A stretch of DNA of 64,000 nucleotides, from NCBI GenBank assembly GCA_024401435.1, contig JAKSLB010000003.1, positions 62,001 to 126,000 on the forward strand, written 5' to 3'. The stretch comes from Paludibacteraceae bacterium. Lineage in GTDB: Bacteria; Bacteroidota; Bacteroidia; Bacteroidales; Paludibacteraceae. Every line of letters begins with the position of its first letter. Position 1 is the first letter of the stretch. Shown here in pieces: positions 26,891 through 36,308 of the stretch. A model generated the notes under the pieces. The model was not told where the DNA came from and made no database searches. It saw nothing but the letters and a program-made list of their open reading frames with translations. The position numbers were made by a program, and so were the translations under genes.

Positions 26891-27004
26891 GGGGACTTCT
26901 ATAAATTCCCCGACAAAAAAAATAACAAATAGGAATTATTCATTTATCTTTTGTGTGCTTTTAAATTTTCATAAGCATCAGAAAGCAAATTTATAGAAAT
27001 CCCC
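26891..27004. mobile_element. Putative miniature inverted-repeat element
   Basis: GGGGACTTCTATAAATT at 26891-26907 and AATTTATAGAAATCCCC at 26988-27004 form 17-bp terminal inverted repeats with one mismatch, enclosing about 80 bp of non-coding AT-rich DNA. A solo copy of the end is at 8983-8999. No transposase is in the window. Confidence 0.5.
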
Positions 27005-27027
27005 CGAATAAAATTAGGGCAATCGGA

Positions 27028-30000
27028 TTATTTTTTGACCATCTTTAGCGTCTTACAATAGTCATCAGAAAAAATCTGTAAGCAATAGACCCCGTTGGGC
27101 AAATGGTCCATACTATATTCAAAATGAGAAGAAGAGATTTCTTCATCAAGTAAAAGCTCTCCATTCACATTATACAATTTCACGTTTCCGATAAGATTAT
27201 CAGAATCGATTCTTAAAGTACCCTTATCCAAAGCATAAGAAAGATCAGGATTTTTGAGAATCTGCTGATTAAATGTCATGTCTGGGAAATGCACTTCCAA
27301 TTGATCCTTTATTATTTCAGTTCTCTGTAACGCAAATTTTCGAATATCAGAAGCGACCTCATTAGCCGATTTTCCATCAGAAGCGCAAAACTCATCTTTT
27401 ACCAATCCGACAATACTATCGAAAACTGCATTGATATTCTTTTCTGAAAAAGTAGAATTCAAATGTTCCATATAGCGATAGTAGAACTTTTTCTTGAATT
27501 GACTATCTTTACTTAAACGAGAAAAAATAGTAACCATCCACTCTGCCGCATTTCCCCAGTTAGCATTTTTTCCTCGACACCAATCGTACATATCCACGTC
27601 AGGACTTTGCAACCATTGAAACTCTCTCAGACCAAATCCAAAATCAGTATCAAAAAGAATCCAACGGAATTTTTCTCCTTTTTTATGTTTTCTCCACATT
27701 TTTGTATTATTTCCAGGCCAATCCATATTGCAAATAAATTGTTGAAGGATTTGATAATCGATATACTCATCCATATCCATTCGTTCACACGCCCCCTCGA
27801 AGAAACCAGGATCTCCAGGAGTATTATTATTGAGGAAACTAACCAATTCGTCGTAAGCTTCTCTATCACCCTTGGATACTTTAATTCCCAATTGGTCAGA
27901 GAAAGAGATCAAATCGACATCATCCTCATCTACTCCATAATTTGAAACAATATAATCAACATTCGTACGTTCATTGAGACTCATCATGTGCATATATTTA
28001 CCATTCAAATAGAATGCAACAGGTTGATAGGCTTGATAGTCAATATTCATATTGACAGCAAATGTTTGGATTAAGCCGTCACGGAAAGGCACATCAGCAT
28101 ATGCAGTTCCTCCATTACGTAGATGCAACGTCTTATGGACAACATCTGGTTTTGATTGGAAGAAAGCATAATCAAAGCTATCAGTACCCGTTTTTTTGGA
28201 AGCCTTCAATGCTAAAGACTTTATCACCTCAATTATGGAACATCCTCCCACAATAGAAGCCTCAACCTCTTGAGACACCACTTGTTTTCCATCCACAAAA
28301 TATTCAAAATTAACAGGTCGTTTCCAATCCTGATTGTAATTTCCGTAGCCACTGCAGTTCTTCTCTCCTTGAATACCATTCGAGCCCGTGATGTAGATAC
28401 CTATTTTATCATCATAGAAATAAGCATTGTCACAGTTCAAAGCAACAATTGGTACTGTATATCCATTACAATTTGAGTGTCTTTCATCTTTGTAGATATA
28501 AGAAGAAGTAGATATAACGCTTGGCAAAAGGTCATTTCTATAGGCTCTTGCGCGGATGGCTATATTGGAGGATATTTTAATCGTATCAGTATAAAGTTTG
28601 CCCGTCTCTTCTGTAGGTTCTTTGCCATCTATCGTATAATAAATTTTAGCATTCTTTGTTGCGCAATTCAACGTCAACTTAAAGGAGTTTTTTTTGACTC
28701 CGCCCTGTTCACTGAATAAGACCTCCTCACACCTCGTATCGGTAGAGAGTTCATCATAAGCAGTCGTATTTTCTTTCAACAAAGAAGGCTGCATGTAACC
28801 TTCACCATCACCATATCTTCCATAAGAAATATGAGCAGTCATCGGACCATAAGTCAACATATCTATTAGAATACCATTTTTGGAAATCATCACATAACCA
28901 CCATCAGGATCCAATTTATAGGGAATATGTCCTTTTTTAGATGAGTGCTCATCACACCAAAAAGTAACGAAATTGTCCGACCATGTCGGATTCTCTGTGA
29001 TTTTCCATTCCCATTTAAGCTTATAAGTACCTTTTTTATTCAATTTATAATGAGTGATAACGCAACCTTTCAGTTTTTGAGTAAAATCCAATGGGTTCTT
29101 TAATTCAAGGAACCCAGAAAAATTGTAATAATCCTCATCCATCACAGTGGATAAATTGCAAGGCATCACTTCATTAATGATAACTTCAGGAACAAAATTA
29201 GTATCTTCTTTAAAGACCGCCGTAAGTTCCATGCTTGCTTTTACCTTGGTAAAAATAATTTTACTATCTGAAGAATATTTTTCCCCATTCTTTTCCCATT
29301 TGGAAAAAACATAACCTTTATTTGGAACAGCTTCGAGCCATGCAGTATCAAGTTGTGTACATGTCAAAGCATTATCACTGGCAAGAATAGTACCCGCGCC
29401 CTCTTCATTTACAACACCTTTAATTTTATGGGGTTTGTAACCAAAGACTGCCTCTATTGTCAAGGCAGAAGTAACTGTCATTGTCAATTCACTCTCCGTA
29501 GAGACCTCCTTTCCATCCACAATCCAACGAACTAAGATCATATCTTCACCAGGATTCGCCACATAATCAAGTTCATCGCCATGATTAAACGTAGTATGAT
29601 TTTTTGTGACTGTTCCATCGCCTGTCACGTTCAAAGTAACCTTATAAGTAGGAATTGTGTCAAACACCGCTTCAATCACCAAAGGAGAAGAAACATTTGG
29701 TATAATTAGTTTTTTTTCTCTGGAATACTCTTTACCATCCACCAACCACTTTATAAGGCAATATCCTTCTACACTCTTTGCCTTGTATATCAACGTATCT
29801 CCCTCATAGAACATAGTATGATTTTTCTCAACCGAACCAAAATTTGGTTCGTTCACGATTAAGGAAACTTTATAACTAGGAAGAGCCTCGAATACAGCTT
29901 CAATCTCATAGGCGGAAGTTACACCATAGATTTTCAGTTTTGTTTCTGTAGTATACTCTTCTCCATCGACTAACCAATGCACAAATTTGTAGCCTCTTTC

Positions 30001-30876
30001 TGCGGTCGCCACATAACGAAGCGTGTCACCCTCCTTGAACGTAGAATGGTTCTTCTCCACCGTTCCTCCCTCGTCAACTTTCAATGTGATTTTATATGTA
30101 GGAATTAGTTCAAACACCGCTTCTACCTCATATGCTGATGTTACACCATAGATTTTCAGTTTTTTTTCTGTAGTATATTCTTCACCATCCACCAGCCAAT
30201 GAACAAAACGATAACCTTCATCAGGAGTCGCCACATAACGAAGCGTGTCACCCTCCTTGAACGTAGAATGGTTCTTCTCCACCGTTCCTCCCTCGTCAAC
30301 TTTCAATGTGATTTTATATGTAGGAATTAGTTCAAACACCGCTTCTACCTCATATGCTGATGTTACACCATAGATTTTCAGTTTTTTTTCTGTAGTATAT
30401 TCTTCACCATCCACCAGCCAATGAACAAAACGATAACCTTCATCAGGAGTCGCCACATAACGAAGCGTGTCACCCTCCTTGAACGTAGAATGGTTCTTCT
30501 CTACCGTTCCTCCCTCGTCAACTTTCAATGTGATTTTATATGTAGGAATTAGTTCAAACACCGCTTCTACCTCATATGCTGATGTTACACCATAGATTTT
30601 CAGTTTTTTTTCTGTAGTATATTCTTCACCATCCACCAGCCAATGAACAAAACGATAACCTTCATCAGGAGTCGCCACATAACGAAGCGTGTCACCCTCC
30701 TTGAACGTAGAATGGTTCTTCTCTACCGTTCCTCCCTCGTCAACTTTCAAAGTAACCTTATAGACAATATCCGAAACATCAGACGATTGTTCCTCTGAAA
30801 ATGAAGACAAAGGGAACATAATAAAATTGAGAAACAGAGCGAACCATAAAACGTGAACATATTTATTATTCTTCAT
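27028..30876 (-). CDS. CotH-kinase-like surface protein with tandem InlB-type repeats
   Basis: 1282 residues with a signal peptide. Residues 40-335 are four near-identical 74-residue repeats (VDEGGTVEKNHSTFKEGD, VHWLVDGEEY, AVFEL) of the divergent InlB/bacterial repeat type, and about 336-560 are three more diverged repeats. Then a lamin-tail-like domain (VIINEVMPCNLSTV), a chitobiase-type beta-sandwich (IYYTIDGKEPTEETGK), a CotH domain (MDEYIDYQILQQFICNMDWP; DTDFGFGL), and a T9SS-type sorting domain (VKLYNVNGELLLDEE to LKMVKK). CotH proteins are atypical protein kinases in spore coats and pathogens; in Bacteroidota the role is unknown. The 222-bp DNA repeats may allow copy-number change. It is probably exported to the cell surface. 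Confidence 0.88.
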   Translation of the reverse strand: MKNNKYVHVLWFALFLNFIMFPLSSFSEEQSSDVSDIVYKVTLKVDEGGTVEKNHSTFKEGDTLRYVATPDEGYRFVHWLVDGEEYTTEKKLKIYGVTSAYEVEAVFELIPTYKITLKVDEGGTVEKNHSTFKEGDTLRYVATPDEGYRFVHWLVDGEEYTTEKKLKIYGVTSAYEVEAVFELIPTYKITLKVDEGGTVEKNHSTFKEGDTLRYVATPDEGYRFVHWLVDGEEYTTEKKLKIYGVTSAYEVEAVFELIPTYKITLKVDEGGTVEKNHSTFKEGDTLRYVATAERGYKFVHWLVDGEEYTTETKLKIYGVTSAYEIEAVFEALPSYKVSLIVNEPNFGSVEKNHTMFYEGDTLIYKAKSVEGYCLIKWLVDGKEYSREKKLIIPNVSSPLVIEAVFDTIPTYKVTLNVTGDGTVTKNHTTFNHGDELDYVANPGEDMILVRWIVDGKEVSTESELTMTVTSALTIEAVFGYKPHKIKGVVNEEGAGTILASDNALTCTQLDTAWLEAVPNKGYVFSKWEKNGEKYSSDSKIIFTKVKASMELTAVFKEDTNFVPEVIINEVMPCNLSTVMDEDYYNFSGFLELKNPLDFTQKLKGCVITHYKLNKKGTYKLKWEWKITENPTWSDNFVTFWCDEHSSKKGHIPYKLDPDGGYVMISKNGILIDMLTYGPMTAHISYGRYGDGEGYMQPSLLKENTTAYDELSTDTRCEEVLFSEQGGVKKNSFKLTLNCATKNAKIYYTIDGKEPTEETGKLYTDTIKISSNIAIRARAYRNDLLPSVISTSSYIYKDERHSNCNGYTVPIVALNCDNAYFYDDKIGIYITGSNGIQGEKNCSGYGNYNQDWKRPVNFEYFVDGKQVVSQEVEASIVGGCSIIEVIKSLALKASKKTGTDSFDYAFFQSKPDVVHKTLHLRNGGTAYADVPFRDGLIQTFAVNMNIDYQAYQPVAFYLNGKYMHMMSLNERTNVDYIVSNYGVDEDDVDLISFSDQLGIKVSKGDREAYDELVSFLNNNTPGDPGFFEGACERMDMDEYIDYQILQQFICNMDWPGNNTKMWRKHKKGEKFRWILFDTDFGFGLREFQWLQSPDVDMYDWCRGKNANWGNAAEWMVTIFSRLSKDSQFKKKFYYRYMEHLNSTFSEKNINAVFDSIVGLVKDEFCASDGKSANEVASDIRKFALQRTEIIKDQLEVHFPDMTFNQQILKNPDLSYALDKGTLRIDSDNLIGNVKLYNVNGELLLDEEISSSHFEYSMDHLPNGVYCLQIFSDDYCKTLKMVKK
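29872..30759. repeat. In-gene tandem repeat, four units of 222 bp
   Basis: Units encode the 74-residue repeat of the CotH protein; for example TTACAC recurs at 30141, 30363 and 30585, exactly 222 bp apart. The first three units are almost identical in DNA sequence, a sign of recent expansion or gene conversion. Confidence 0.9.
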
Positions 30877-30951
30877 GGCAAAACGATTTTAAACACTTCC
30901 TATTTGTTTTAAAATCTAAAAATATAAAATATTTTTTATGTGACCAAGGAT

Positions 30952-31076
30952 CGAATGAAATTCAAAAGGGCGAATGAAATTCAAAAGGGCGAATGCAATT
31001 CAAAAGGGCGAATGCAATTCAAAAGGGCGAATGCAATTCGCCCCTACAGTACGGGCAAATAGCATTCGCCCCTTTT
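30952..31076. repeat. 19-bp tandem repeats merging into GGGCGAAT palindromes
   Basis: AAAAGGGCGAATGNAATTC repeats at 30964, 30983, 31002 and 31021 with exact 19-bp period, plus a partial unit before. The last unit passes into a full palindrome at about 31025-31043, then TACAGTACGGGCAAATAGCA and a second arm TTCGCCCC. The right half is nearly identical to 39873-39926. Confidence 0.9.
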
Positions 31077-31122
31077 ACATGGAGGAAAATGATTATGCTG
31101 TACAAACTAACATTGAATTATA

Positions 31123-31153
31123 TTTACGGACTCACCTTAAATGTTTATATTTG
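31123..31153 (+). promoter_or_regulatory. Promoter of the five-gene operon
   Basis: TATATTTG at 31146-31153 is a perfect -7 box; TTTA at 31123-31126, 19 nt upstream, is one base off the -33 TTTG. The first start codon is 32 bp downstream of the -7 box. Confidence 0.6.
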
Positions 31154-31184
31154 CATATATAAATAACAACTTAAAAATAAAATC

Positions 31185-31478
31185 ATGACAGAAAAGGAAG
31201 TTTTAGATTTTATTACTCAAATATTAGAATCCGCTACAAGGAGTTCTGATTATTTAAGGCGGGCAAAAGTCAATCTTCAAACTTTATTAGACGAATTGAA
31301 AAAAGACAATGTAGACCCCAAATTAATTGAAATGATTAATTCTGTCATTAATAACGCGCCAAAATTCAAAGATTTAATCAATCAAAAAGAAGAGAATCAA
31401 AAAGCGTATTTCGACGATATTCAAAAAAAGATAGAGGAAGAGGAAGCCAGATACAGGAATTATATATACAGATGCTAA
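31185..31478 (+). CDS. 97-residue helical protein opening the radical SAM operon
   Basis: No family recognised. The protein is strongly helical and charged (LLDELKKDNVDPKLIEMINS; DDIQKKIEEEEARYRN) with no signal peptide, and ends in YIYRC, a single C-terminal Cys. It starts just after the operon promoter and ends 7 bp before the radical SAM gene. The first-gene position and small size would fit a peptide substrate or carrier for the downstream enzymes, or a scaffold protein; this is inference from position only. There is no core-peptide repeat or double-Gly leader, which weakens the RiPP precursor idea. Confidence 0.65.
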   Translation: MTEKEVLDFITQILESATRSSDYLRRAKVNLQTLLDELKKDNVDPKLIEMINSVINNAPKFKDLINQKEENQKAYFDDIQKKIEEEEARYRNYIYRC

Positions 31479-31485
31479 TGAAACT

Positions 31486-32394
31486 ATGGAAATATACGGA
31501 CAACATATAACTTTTCCAGCTTATTTTTGTCAAATGAATGATTTGCCATTAGTGCCCTATGAAAAAGAACATGGAATTCGTTTATTTGTTCACCTCACCA
31601 ATCGCTGTAATGCCAATTGTGAATTTTGTTCAAATGCGAGCAATCGTGACAATCAATCGGATTTCAACCTCGACACTTTTCGTCAAACCATTCACTATTT
31701 AAATGAAAAGAAGGCTTTAAACGGTGTTTCGTTTTCTGGTGGCGAACCCTCTTTGGATATATCATTATTAAATGAAGCTATAAATATCGTATTTGATGAA
31801 TTAGGGACCCAAAAGCAGGTGGCAATTAGTACCAATGGCACTCATTTGGCTGACTTTTTATCATTAGATCATCTTAATAATTTAGAGTCTATTCACTTAA
31901 GCCGACATCATTATTTAGATGAACAGAACGATCAGATTTTCAAGCAATCCATGCTTAAAACGGAAGAACTGATTCAAATACAATCACAATTGAAAAACAA
32001 GCATCTATTAATTTTCAATTGCAATGTAATAAAAGGATATATTGATTCGATTGAGGAAATAAAAAATTACATGGAATGGGCCGATTCGATTGGCATACAC
32101 AAATGTGCATTCATCCACCTCATGCCTATCAACTCTTATTGTAAAGAACATGAAATTGACACACAAGCAATCTTTACATCTACCCATAAGAATATGATTC
32201 GAATGAGATCATTTTCTCGCATAAATTGTTGTTGCTTAGATGGTTATTATCTCACAAAAGAAAACAGGATGATGGGGTATTACACACGGACACGTGACAT
32301 CAACATACCTTGTAACGATGTTAAAGGTCTAATCTATACAGCGGACAACCATTTAAAAACAGGATATGGTGCCGACGCTACCCATTTTTTTTAA
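31486..32394 (+). CDS. Radical SAM protein
   Basis: 302 residues. The [4Fe-4S] motif CNANCEFC (C41, C45, C48) and the SAM-binding GGEP (85-88, in FSGGEPSLD) define a radical SAM enzyme that generates a 5'-deoxyadenosyl radical. The C-terminal part has Cys residues at 248-250 (INCCCLDG) and 276 (IPCND) that could hold an auxiliary cluster, although full SPASM spacing is not seen. The substrate is unknown. It is the second gene of the operon. A second, separate radical SAM domain is fused at the end of the fifth gene, so the pathway has two radical SAM activities. Confidence 0.9.
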   Translation: MEIYGQHITFPAYFCQMNDLPLVPYEKEHGIRLFVHLTNRCNANCEFCSNASNRDNQSDFNLDTFRQTIHYLNEKKALNGVSFSGGEPSLDISLLNEAINIVFDELGTQKQVAISTNGTHLADFLSLDHLNNLESIHLSRHHYLDEQNDQIFKQSMLKTEELIQIQSQLKNKHLLIFNCNVIKGYIDSIEEIKNYMEWADSIGIHKCAFIHLMPINSYCKEHEIDTQAIFTSTHKNMIRMRSFSRINCCCLDGYYLTKENRMMGYYTRTRDINIPCNDVKGLIYTADNHLKTGYGADATHFF

Positions 32395-32411
32395 ATTTGA
32401 AATAAGACGAT

Positions 32412-35405
32412 ATGGAAAATACGAAATCAAATTTTATTATATTAAACAATAAGCTCATCGCATACACAGGTCCTTCTGTAACTGAAATAAAAGTTCCTGA
32501 AGGTGTTGAAGAAATCAGCAATGGAGCATTTGCCTATCTGGATTTCTGTAAATCAATCATTATGCCATCTACTCTTTTAAGAGTGGAATTCAGCAACAGA
32601 ATAAAAGAGACCTTTTTCCTTGAAAATTTAGATTTATCGAAGTGTGACAAATTAGAGAAGTGCGATATCTCACAGCAAGATAAATTAAAAACGCTAAAAC
32701 TTCCACTTCATTTAACCGATTTAAACATTATAATTTTTTGCCATAATGCGGATTTGGATTTTCTTGAGTTACCGGCAACACTAAAAAAAATAAGAATCGA
32801 TTCCGATAAATCTTATTATCCGCATATCAAAAAAATAAAATTTGACACGTTAAACAACGATATTATACATTCAGGTATTTTTGCGCAATGCGATACAATT
32901 GAATCAAGTCAGACTCCTATACTCAACGACAATAAATGTATCATCATCAACAACATAATTGTCAAGATATTGGATTATAATGATTTAGATAAAACATTTG
33001 CCAAATGTTCTTGTATTGCCAATGGTGCCATGTATCCGTTCTATCATTCACAAAAGCTCACCTATAAATTAAACCAATCAAGTCATCAAATACAAGAGAA
33101 AGACGCTCTTGTATTATCAAAAAAAACTTCTGGAGCAAAAGAGCTTGTTGACCTGAATCTGAAATTATTAGATTTATATCAAACTGAAATTGAAAAAATC
33201 TCAATCGAAAAAAGTACAATCGAAAACATTTTGTTACCCAACAAATTAAAGGTTATCAAAAAATTAAATGTCACCACTGATCAGTTGACGATTCCAGCAA
33301 ATGTTGAATTGGTTGAAAGCAAAGCTTTTTATGATTGTAAAATCAAAGAAATCGACTTCAGTAATTGTGAGAATGTTACATTCTACAATGACATTTTCGG
33401 AGCGGAAAATGGCAATGATTATACCATTGAAAAGTTATTTTTCCCAAAACATTTCAATTACTTCCAGCCCTCACGTTATCACGTAAATGCAAAAGAAGTT
33501 TATTTTTCATCCATTTCATCTGAATTATGCCATACAAACTTTTTCAACTTCTTTCGACACATCAATTTTACCCAAATCAATTCACAAATTCATAAAAAGG
33601 AAGATTTCTGGCTTTATTATGACAACTTGAATCAACAGGACATACTTTTTAAAATCGATACGATTGTCTCATCTAATCATTCAAATGGAAATGATTATGA
33701 ACATAAAAAGTTCGACAAACTATCCATTCCTTACGATATTTATATTTCTAAATCCACGTTTCTATTTCCTTCCGAATATCGTTTGATTTGCAATGAATTA
33801 AACATTCAATCAAAATCAAGTGATCTCATTTTCGGCGGAATCGAAACAGATTGTTTAAATCTGTATTCTTGCCATTCATTAGAAGAATTAACCATTGAAG
33901 AAAGCAGTAAGATTAACTATCTTATTCTGCCACCCAATCTAAAAAAATTAACCATACATCAATTCTGCAATATCAACATAATTGATGCAAGAGATTCCAA
34001 GGGAATTCAACTCTTTTCAACTCCTGAAAATCATTCTATTTTACAAGGGATAATCATTCTGCCTACAGAATATTTCGAAGACAACAGAGGAAAAGAACTT
34101 CGAAATACAATCTTGCATGAAGGACAAATGGCAAATCTCTTTTATTACGACAAAGAGAAACTGACATTTAACAATAAATATGATCCTAGTTTGAACGTCG
34201 ATAAAAAAGATCTTTTAGAAATTGCCGATGACTACTATTATTATTGCCGTCATTGTTCCTCTAAAACATCTCTTGATTTCAAACACACACATGATATAAT
34301 CCAAGAAGAGTTCGGCTTCGATTTTTATATTCCAAAATGCGTACAATCGTTCAATGGGCATACCAACATCAACATTCCCATCAATCATGTTGACCCAACT
34401 GATATGACAGAAATAGGCAAGCAGAGAGCTGTGGAATATATGATTCGCATTCATCCAAAATCGGCAGACACAGAACGATTAACGAAGGTTTATTCTCTTC
34501 TAAATCAAATCATACAAGTGCCTCATACACGCAAAAAATCGGATGTAACCGGCAATCCTTTCTTTTTCAACTTAGATGGCTATCCAACTACGATTGTTCG
34601 CCACATAAAAGGAAGAACATTCCCTTTGTATGAAACGCCTCCAAGACCTATCTTAAAAGAAATCGTAAAAGCCTACCAATATTTAAATTCTGATTTGAAA
34701 AAATTCCGATTCGACAGCGACGATTCTTCATTGGATTTCATAAGCAAGATGAGTCGTACTTTAGAAAACATTTCGAATTCGAACAATTGGATAAAAAATC
34801 AAAAATTCCTTCGGACAGAACTAAACAGAGACATCAATGTTTTTGTAAAAAATGCAAAAACTCTTTTACAACAATTGCAAAAAGATTGTAAAAAATTCAC
34901 ACGGCAAGTTATTCATGGTGACATTCACCAAGAAAATATTCTATTTGAAAAGGAGGGAATAGAATATTCCAAAACAACCGAAAATCTCAATCAAAACATA
35001 CAAATAGAAGAAACCGATGACTCGAATTTCGAATTCGTTTCATTCCTTGATTTTGACGAATGTTCCATGGGCTATCTTGAAATGGATGTCATCTTCTCTG
35101 CACTACGAATTTGCAAGACCGACAAACTAAATCCCAAGCTAGTTATCAATGAATCTGAAGTGGATTATTTCCTTCAAGAATACGATCCTTCCATCCTTGC
35201 TATTTACAAAAGCAATCCCGAGCAATGGAAAGCGTACTTCGCTCTTCAACAATCGCTTCTCTATTTGTCACACGCCTACTACGGAGAGTGGCAACTGACA
35301 AAAGAAATGGGATTTATCCAATGTTTCAACGAAGTGTATTATTATAACAAGAACGGCCTTCCATCTTTCCTTATCAATAACAATCCAAACTGTATTATAA
35401 TATAA
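32412..35405 (+). CDS. Leucine-rich-repeat / small-molecule kinase (APH-like) fusion protein
   Basis: 997 residues, no signal peptide. Residues about 10-600 contain irregular BspA/LRR_5-like repeats (ITEIKVPEGVEEISNGAFAY in form: VPEGVEEISNGAFAY at the start; ENILLPNKLKVIKKL; LTIPANVELVESKAFYDC). From about 690 a phosphotransferase domain of the aminoglycoside/choline kinase type follows, with the Brenner motif HGDIHQEN (835-842) and the metal-binding DFDE (880-883). It should phosphorylate a small molecule in the cytoplasm. LRR domains of this family are normally on secreted proteins, so an intracellular LRR-kinase fusion is unusual. The neighbour is a nucleotidyltransferase, as in kinase-cytidylyltransferase pairs such as LicA/LicC. 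Confidence 0.8.
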   Translation: MENTKSNFIILNNKLIAYTGPSVTEIKVPEGVEEISNGAFAYLDFCKSIIMPSTLLRVEFSNRIKETFFLENLDLSKCDKLEKCDISQQDKLKTLKLPLHLTDLNIIIFCHNADLDFLELPATLKKIRIDSDKSYYPHIKKIKFDTLNNDIIHSGIFAQCDTIESSQTPILNDNKCIIINNIIVKILDYNDLDKTFAKCSCIANGAMYPFYHSQKLTYKLNQSSHQIQEKDALVLSKKTSGAKELVDLNLKLLDLYQTEIEKISIEKSTIENILLPNKLKVIKKLNVTTDQLTIPANVELVESKAFYDCKIKEIDFSNCENVTFYNDIFGAENGNDYTIEKLFFPKHFNYFQPSRYHVNAKEVYFSSISSELCHTNFFNFFRHINFTQINSQIHKKEDFWLYYDNLNQQDILFKIDTIVSSNHSNGNDYEHKKFDKLSIPYDIYISKSTFLFPSEYRLICNELNIQSKSSDLIFGGIETDCLNLYSCHSLEELTIEESSKINYLILPPNLKKLTIHQFCNINIIDARDSKGIQLFSTPENHSILQGIIILPTEYFEDNRGKELRNTILHEGQMANLFYYDKEKLTFNNKYDPSLNVDKKDLLEIADDYYYYCRHCSSKTSLDFKHTHDIIQEEFGFDFYIPKCVQSFNGHTNINIPINHVDPTDMTEIGKQRAVEYMIRIHPKSADTERLTKVYSLLNQIIQVPHTRKKSDVTGNPFFFNLDGYPTTIVRHIKGRTFPLYETPPRPILKEIVKAYQYLNSDLKKFRFDSDDSSLDFISKMSRTLENISNSNNWIKNQKFLRTELNRDINVFVKNAKTLLQQLQKDCKKFTRQVIHGDIHQENILFEKEGIEYSKTTENLNQNIQIEETDDSNFEFVSFLDFDECSMGYLEMDVIFSALRICKTDKLNPKLVINESEVDYFLQEYDPSILAIYKSNPEQWKAYFALQQSLLYLSHAYYGEWQLTKEMGFIQCFNEVYYYNKNGLPSFLINNNPNCIII

Positions 35406-35411
35406 AATTCA

Positions 35412-36308
35412 ATGAACCGAATCGTCATCATTATAGAAGGTGGGGAACTTCCCTTACAGAAGGACATTTCAATTTTTGAAAGGGAATTCGACGAACTCGT
35501 CTTTGTGGTTTTATGGCAAAATTTTCAAACTGTTGTGCAACGCGATTGGCATCCCGGCAATGTTTTGGCAGAAACGAAACAACGATTATTACAATATTGC
35601 ACTCGTCCTTTCTATCTTCTTCCGTTTGACGGGCAATCACTCTATTCTAATCAAACAATGATTCGTCTTTCTCATTTTGTGCCTCATTTTTCTCATGTTG
35701 CCACGCATATAAAAGTCTTATGTCAAACAGCCAAGATGATGGATTACCCGTCACATTTAATTGACACACAAACCATAGATTCTATTTCCAACCACAACAC
35801 CATTCGTCGTGCACTCTTCATCACCCGTGCGCAACCTTTTCACAACGGGCATGTTGAGTTTATTCAGCAGATTCTCCGTCAATACGACGAAGCAATCATT
35901 GCAGTCGCTTGTACCGAACAAGCACTGTCTTCTCACAATCCTGCCACAGCTGGTGAACGGATGGAAATGATGGGTGCTTATATTCTTCCTCATTTTCATA
36001 AACAAATATGGATAGTTCCATTTTCCCACACATCTTATATGATGGAAAAAATGAAAGATATTCTATGGCTGATGCCTCGTATTTCTCAAATTTACAGTAC
36101 AAACCCAGCTCATATCATCATGGGAGAAATGGAAGGATTAAAAACAACCATTCCGACCATTCAAACCTCGGTTCGGGCAACTGAAATCAGAGATAGACTC
36201 ATCAATAACGAATCCATCAAAGGAATGGTACCCTCTGAAACAGAAAAAGTTATTTATGATTTAAATTTAGACAAACGGGTTCAATTTTTACATAATAACG
36301 CATTATAA
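35412..36308 (+). CDS. Nucleotidyltransferase of the HxGH (NMNAT/cytidylyltransferase-like) superfamily
   Basis: 298 residues. The C-terminal domain from about 132 begins RRALFITRAQPFHNGHVEF, with HNGH at 144-147, the nucleotide-binding signature, and ends with TSVRATEIRDRL (252-263), the ISSTxxR-like motif of archaeal-type NMN adenylyltransferases. It is therefore expected to join NTP and a phosphorylated substrate with release of PPi. The N-terminal 125 residues (IVIIIEGGELPLQKDISIFE) have no family that I recognise and could be a partner or substrate domain. It starts 6 bp after the LRR-kinase and overlaps the next gene by one base (TAATG), so translation is probably coupled. Product of the kinase activated as a nucleotide adduct is an inference. 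Confidence 0.85.
   Translation: MNRIVIIIEGGELPLQKDISIFEREFDELVFVVLWQNFQTVVQRDWHPGNVLAETKQRLLQYCTRPFYLLPFDGQSLYSNQTMIRLSHFVPHFSHVATHIKVLCQTAKMMDYPSHLIDTQTIDSISNHNTIRRALFITRAQPFHNGHVEFIQQILRQYDEAIIAVACTEQALSSHNPATAGERMEMMGAYILPHFHKQIWIVPFSHTSYMMEKMKDILWLMPRISQIYSTNPAHIIMGEMEGLKTTIPTIQTSVRATEIRDRLINNESIKGMVPSETEKVIYDLNLDKRVQFLHNNAL

Larger units (their letters stand above)
30877..31184. other. Intergenic region with palindromic repeat cluster and operon promoter
   Basis: Between the divergent CotH gene and the five-gene operon. It holds the 5' region of the CotH gene, a tandem repeat cluster (30952-31076) and a promoter (31123-31153). I see no gene. Confidence 0.7.

Noticed and set aside
30964..31039. 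Regularly spaced short repeats that might look like a CRISPR array
   Set aside because: The period is 19 bp with no unique spacers and no cas genes; these are simple tandem palindromic-repeat units.
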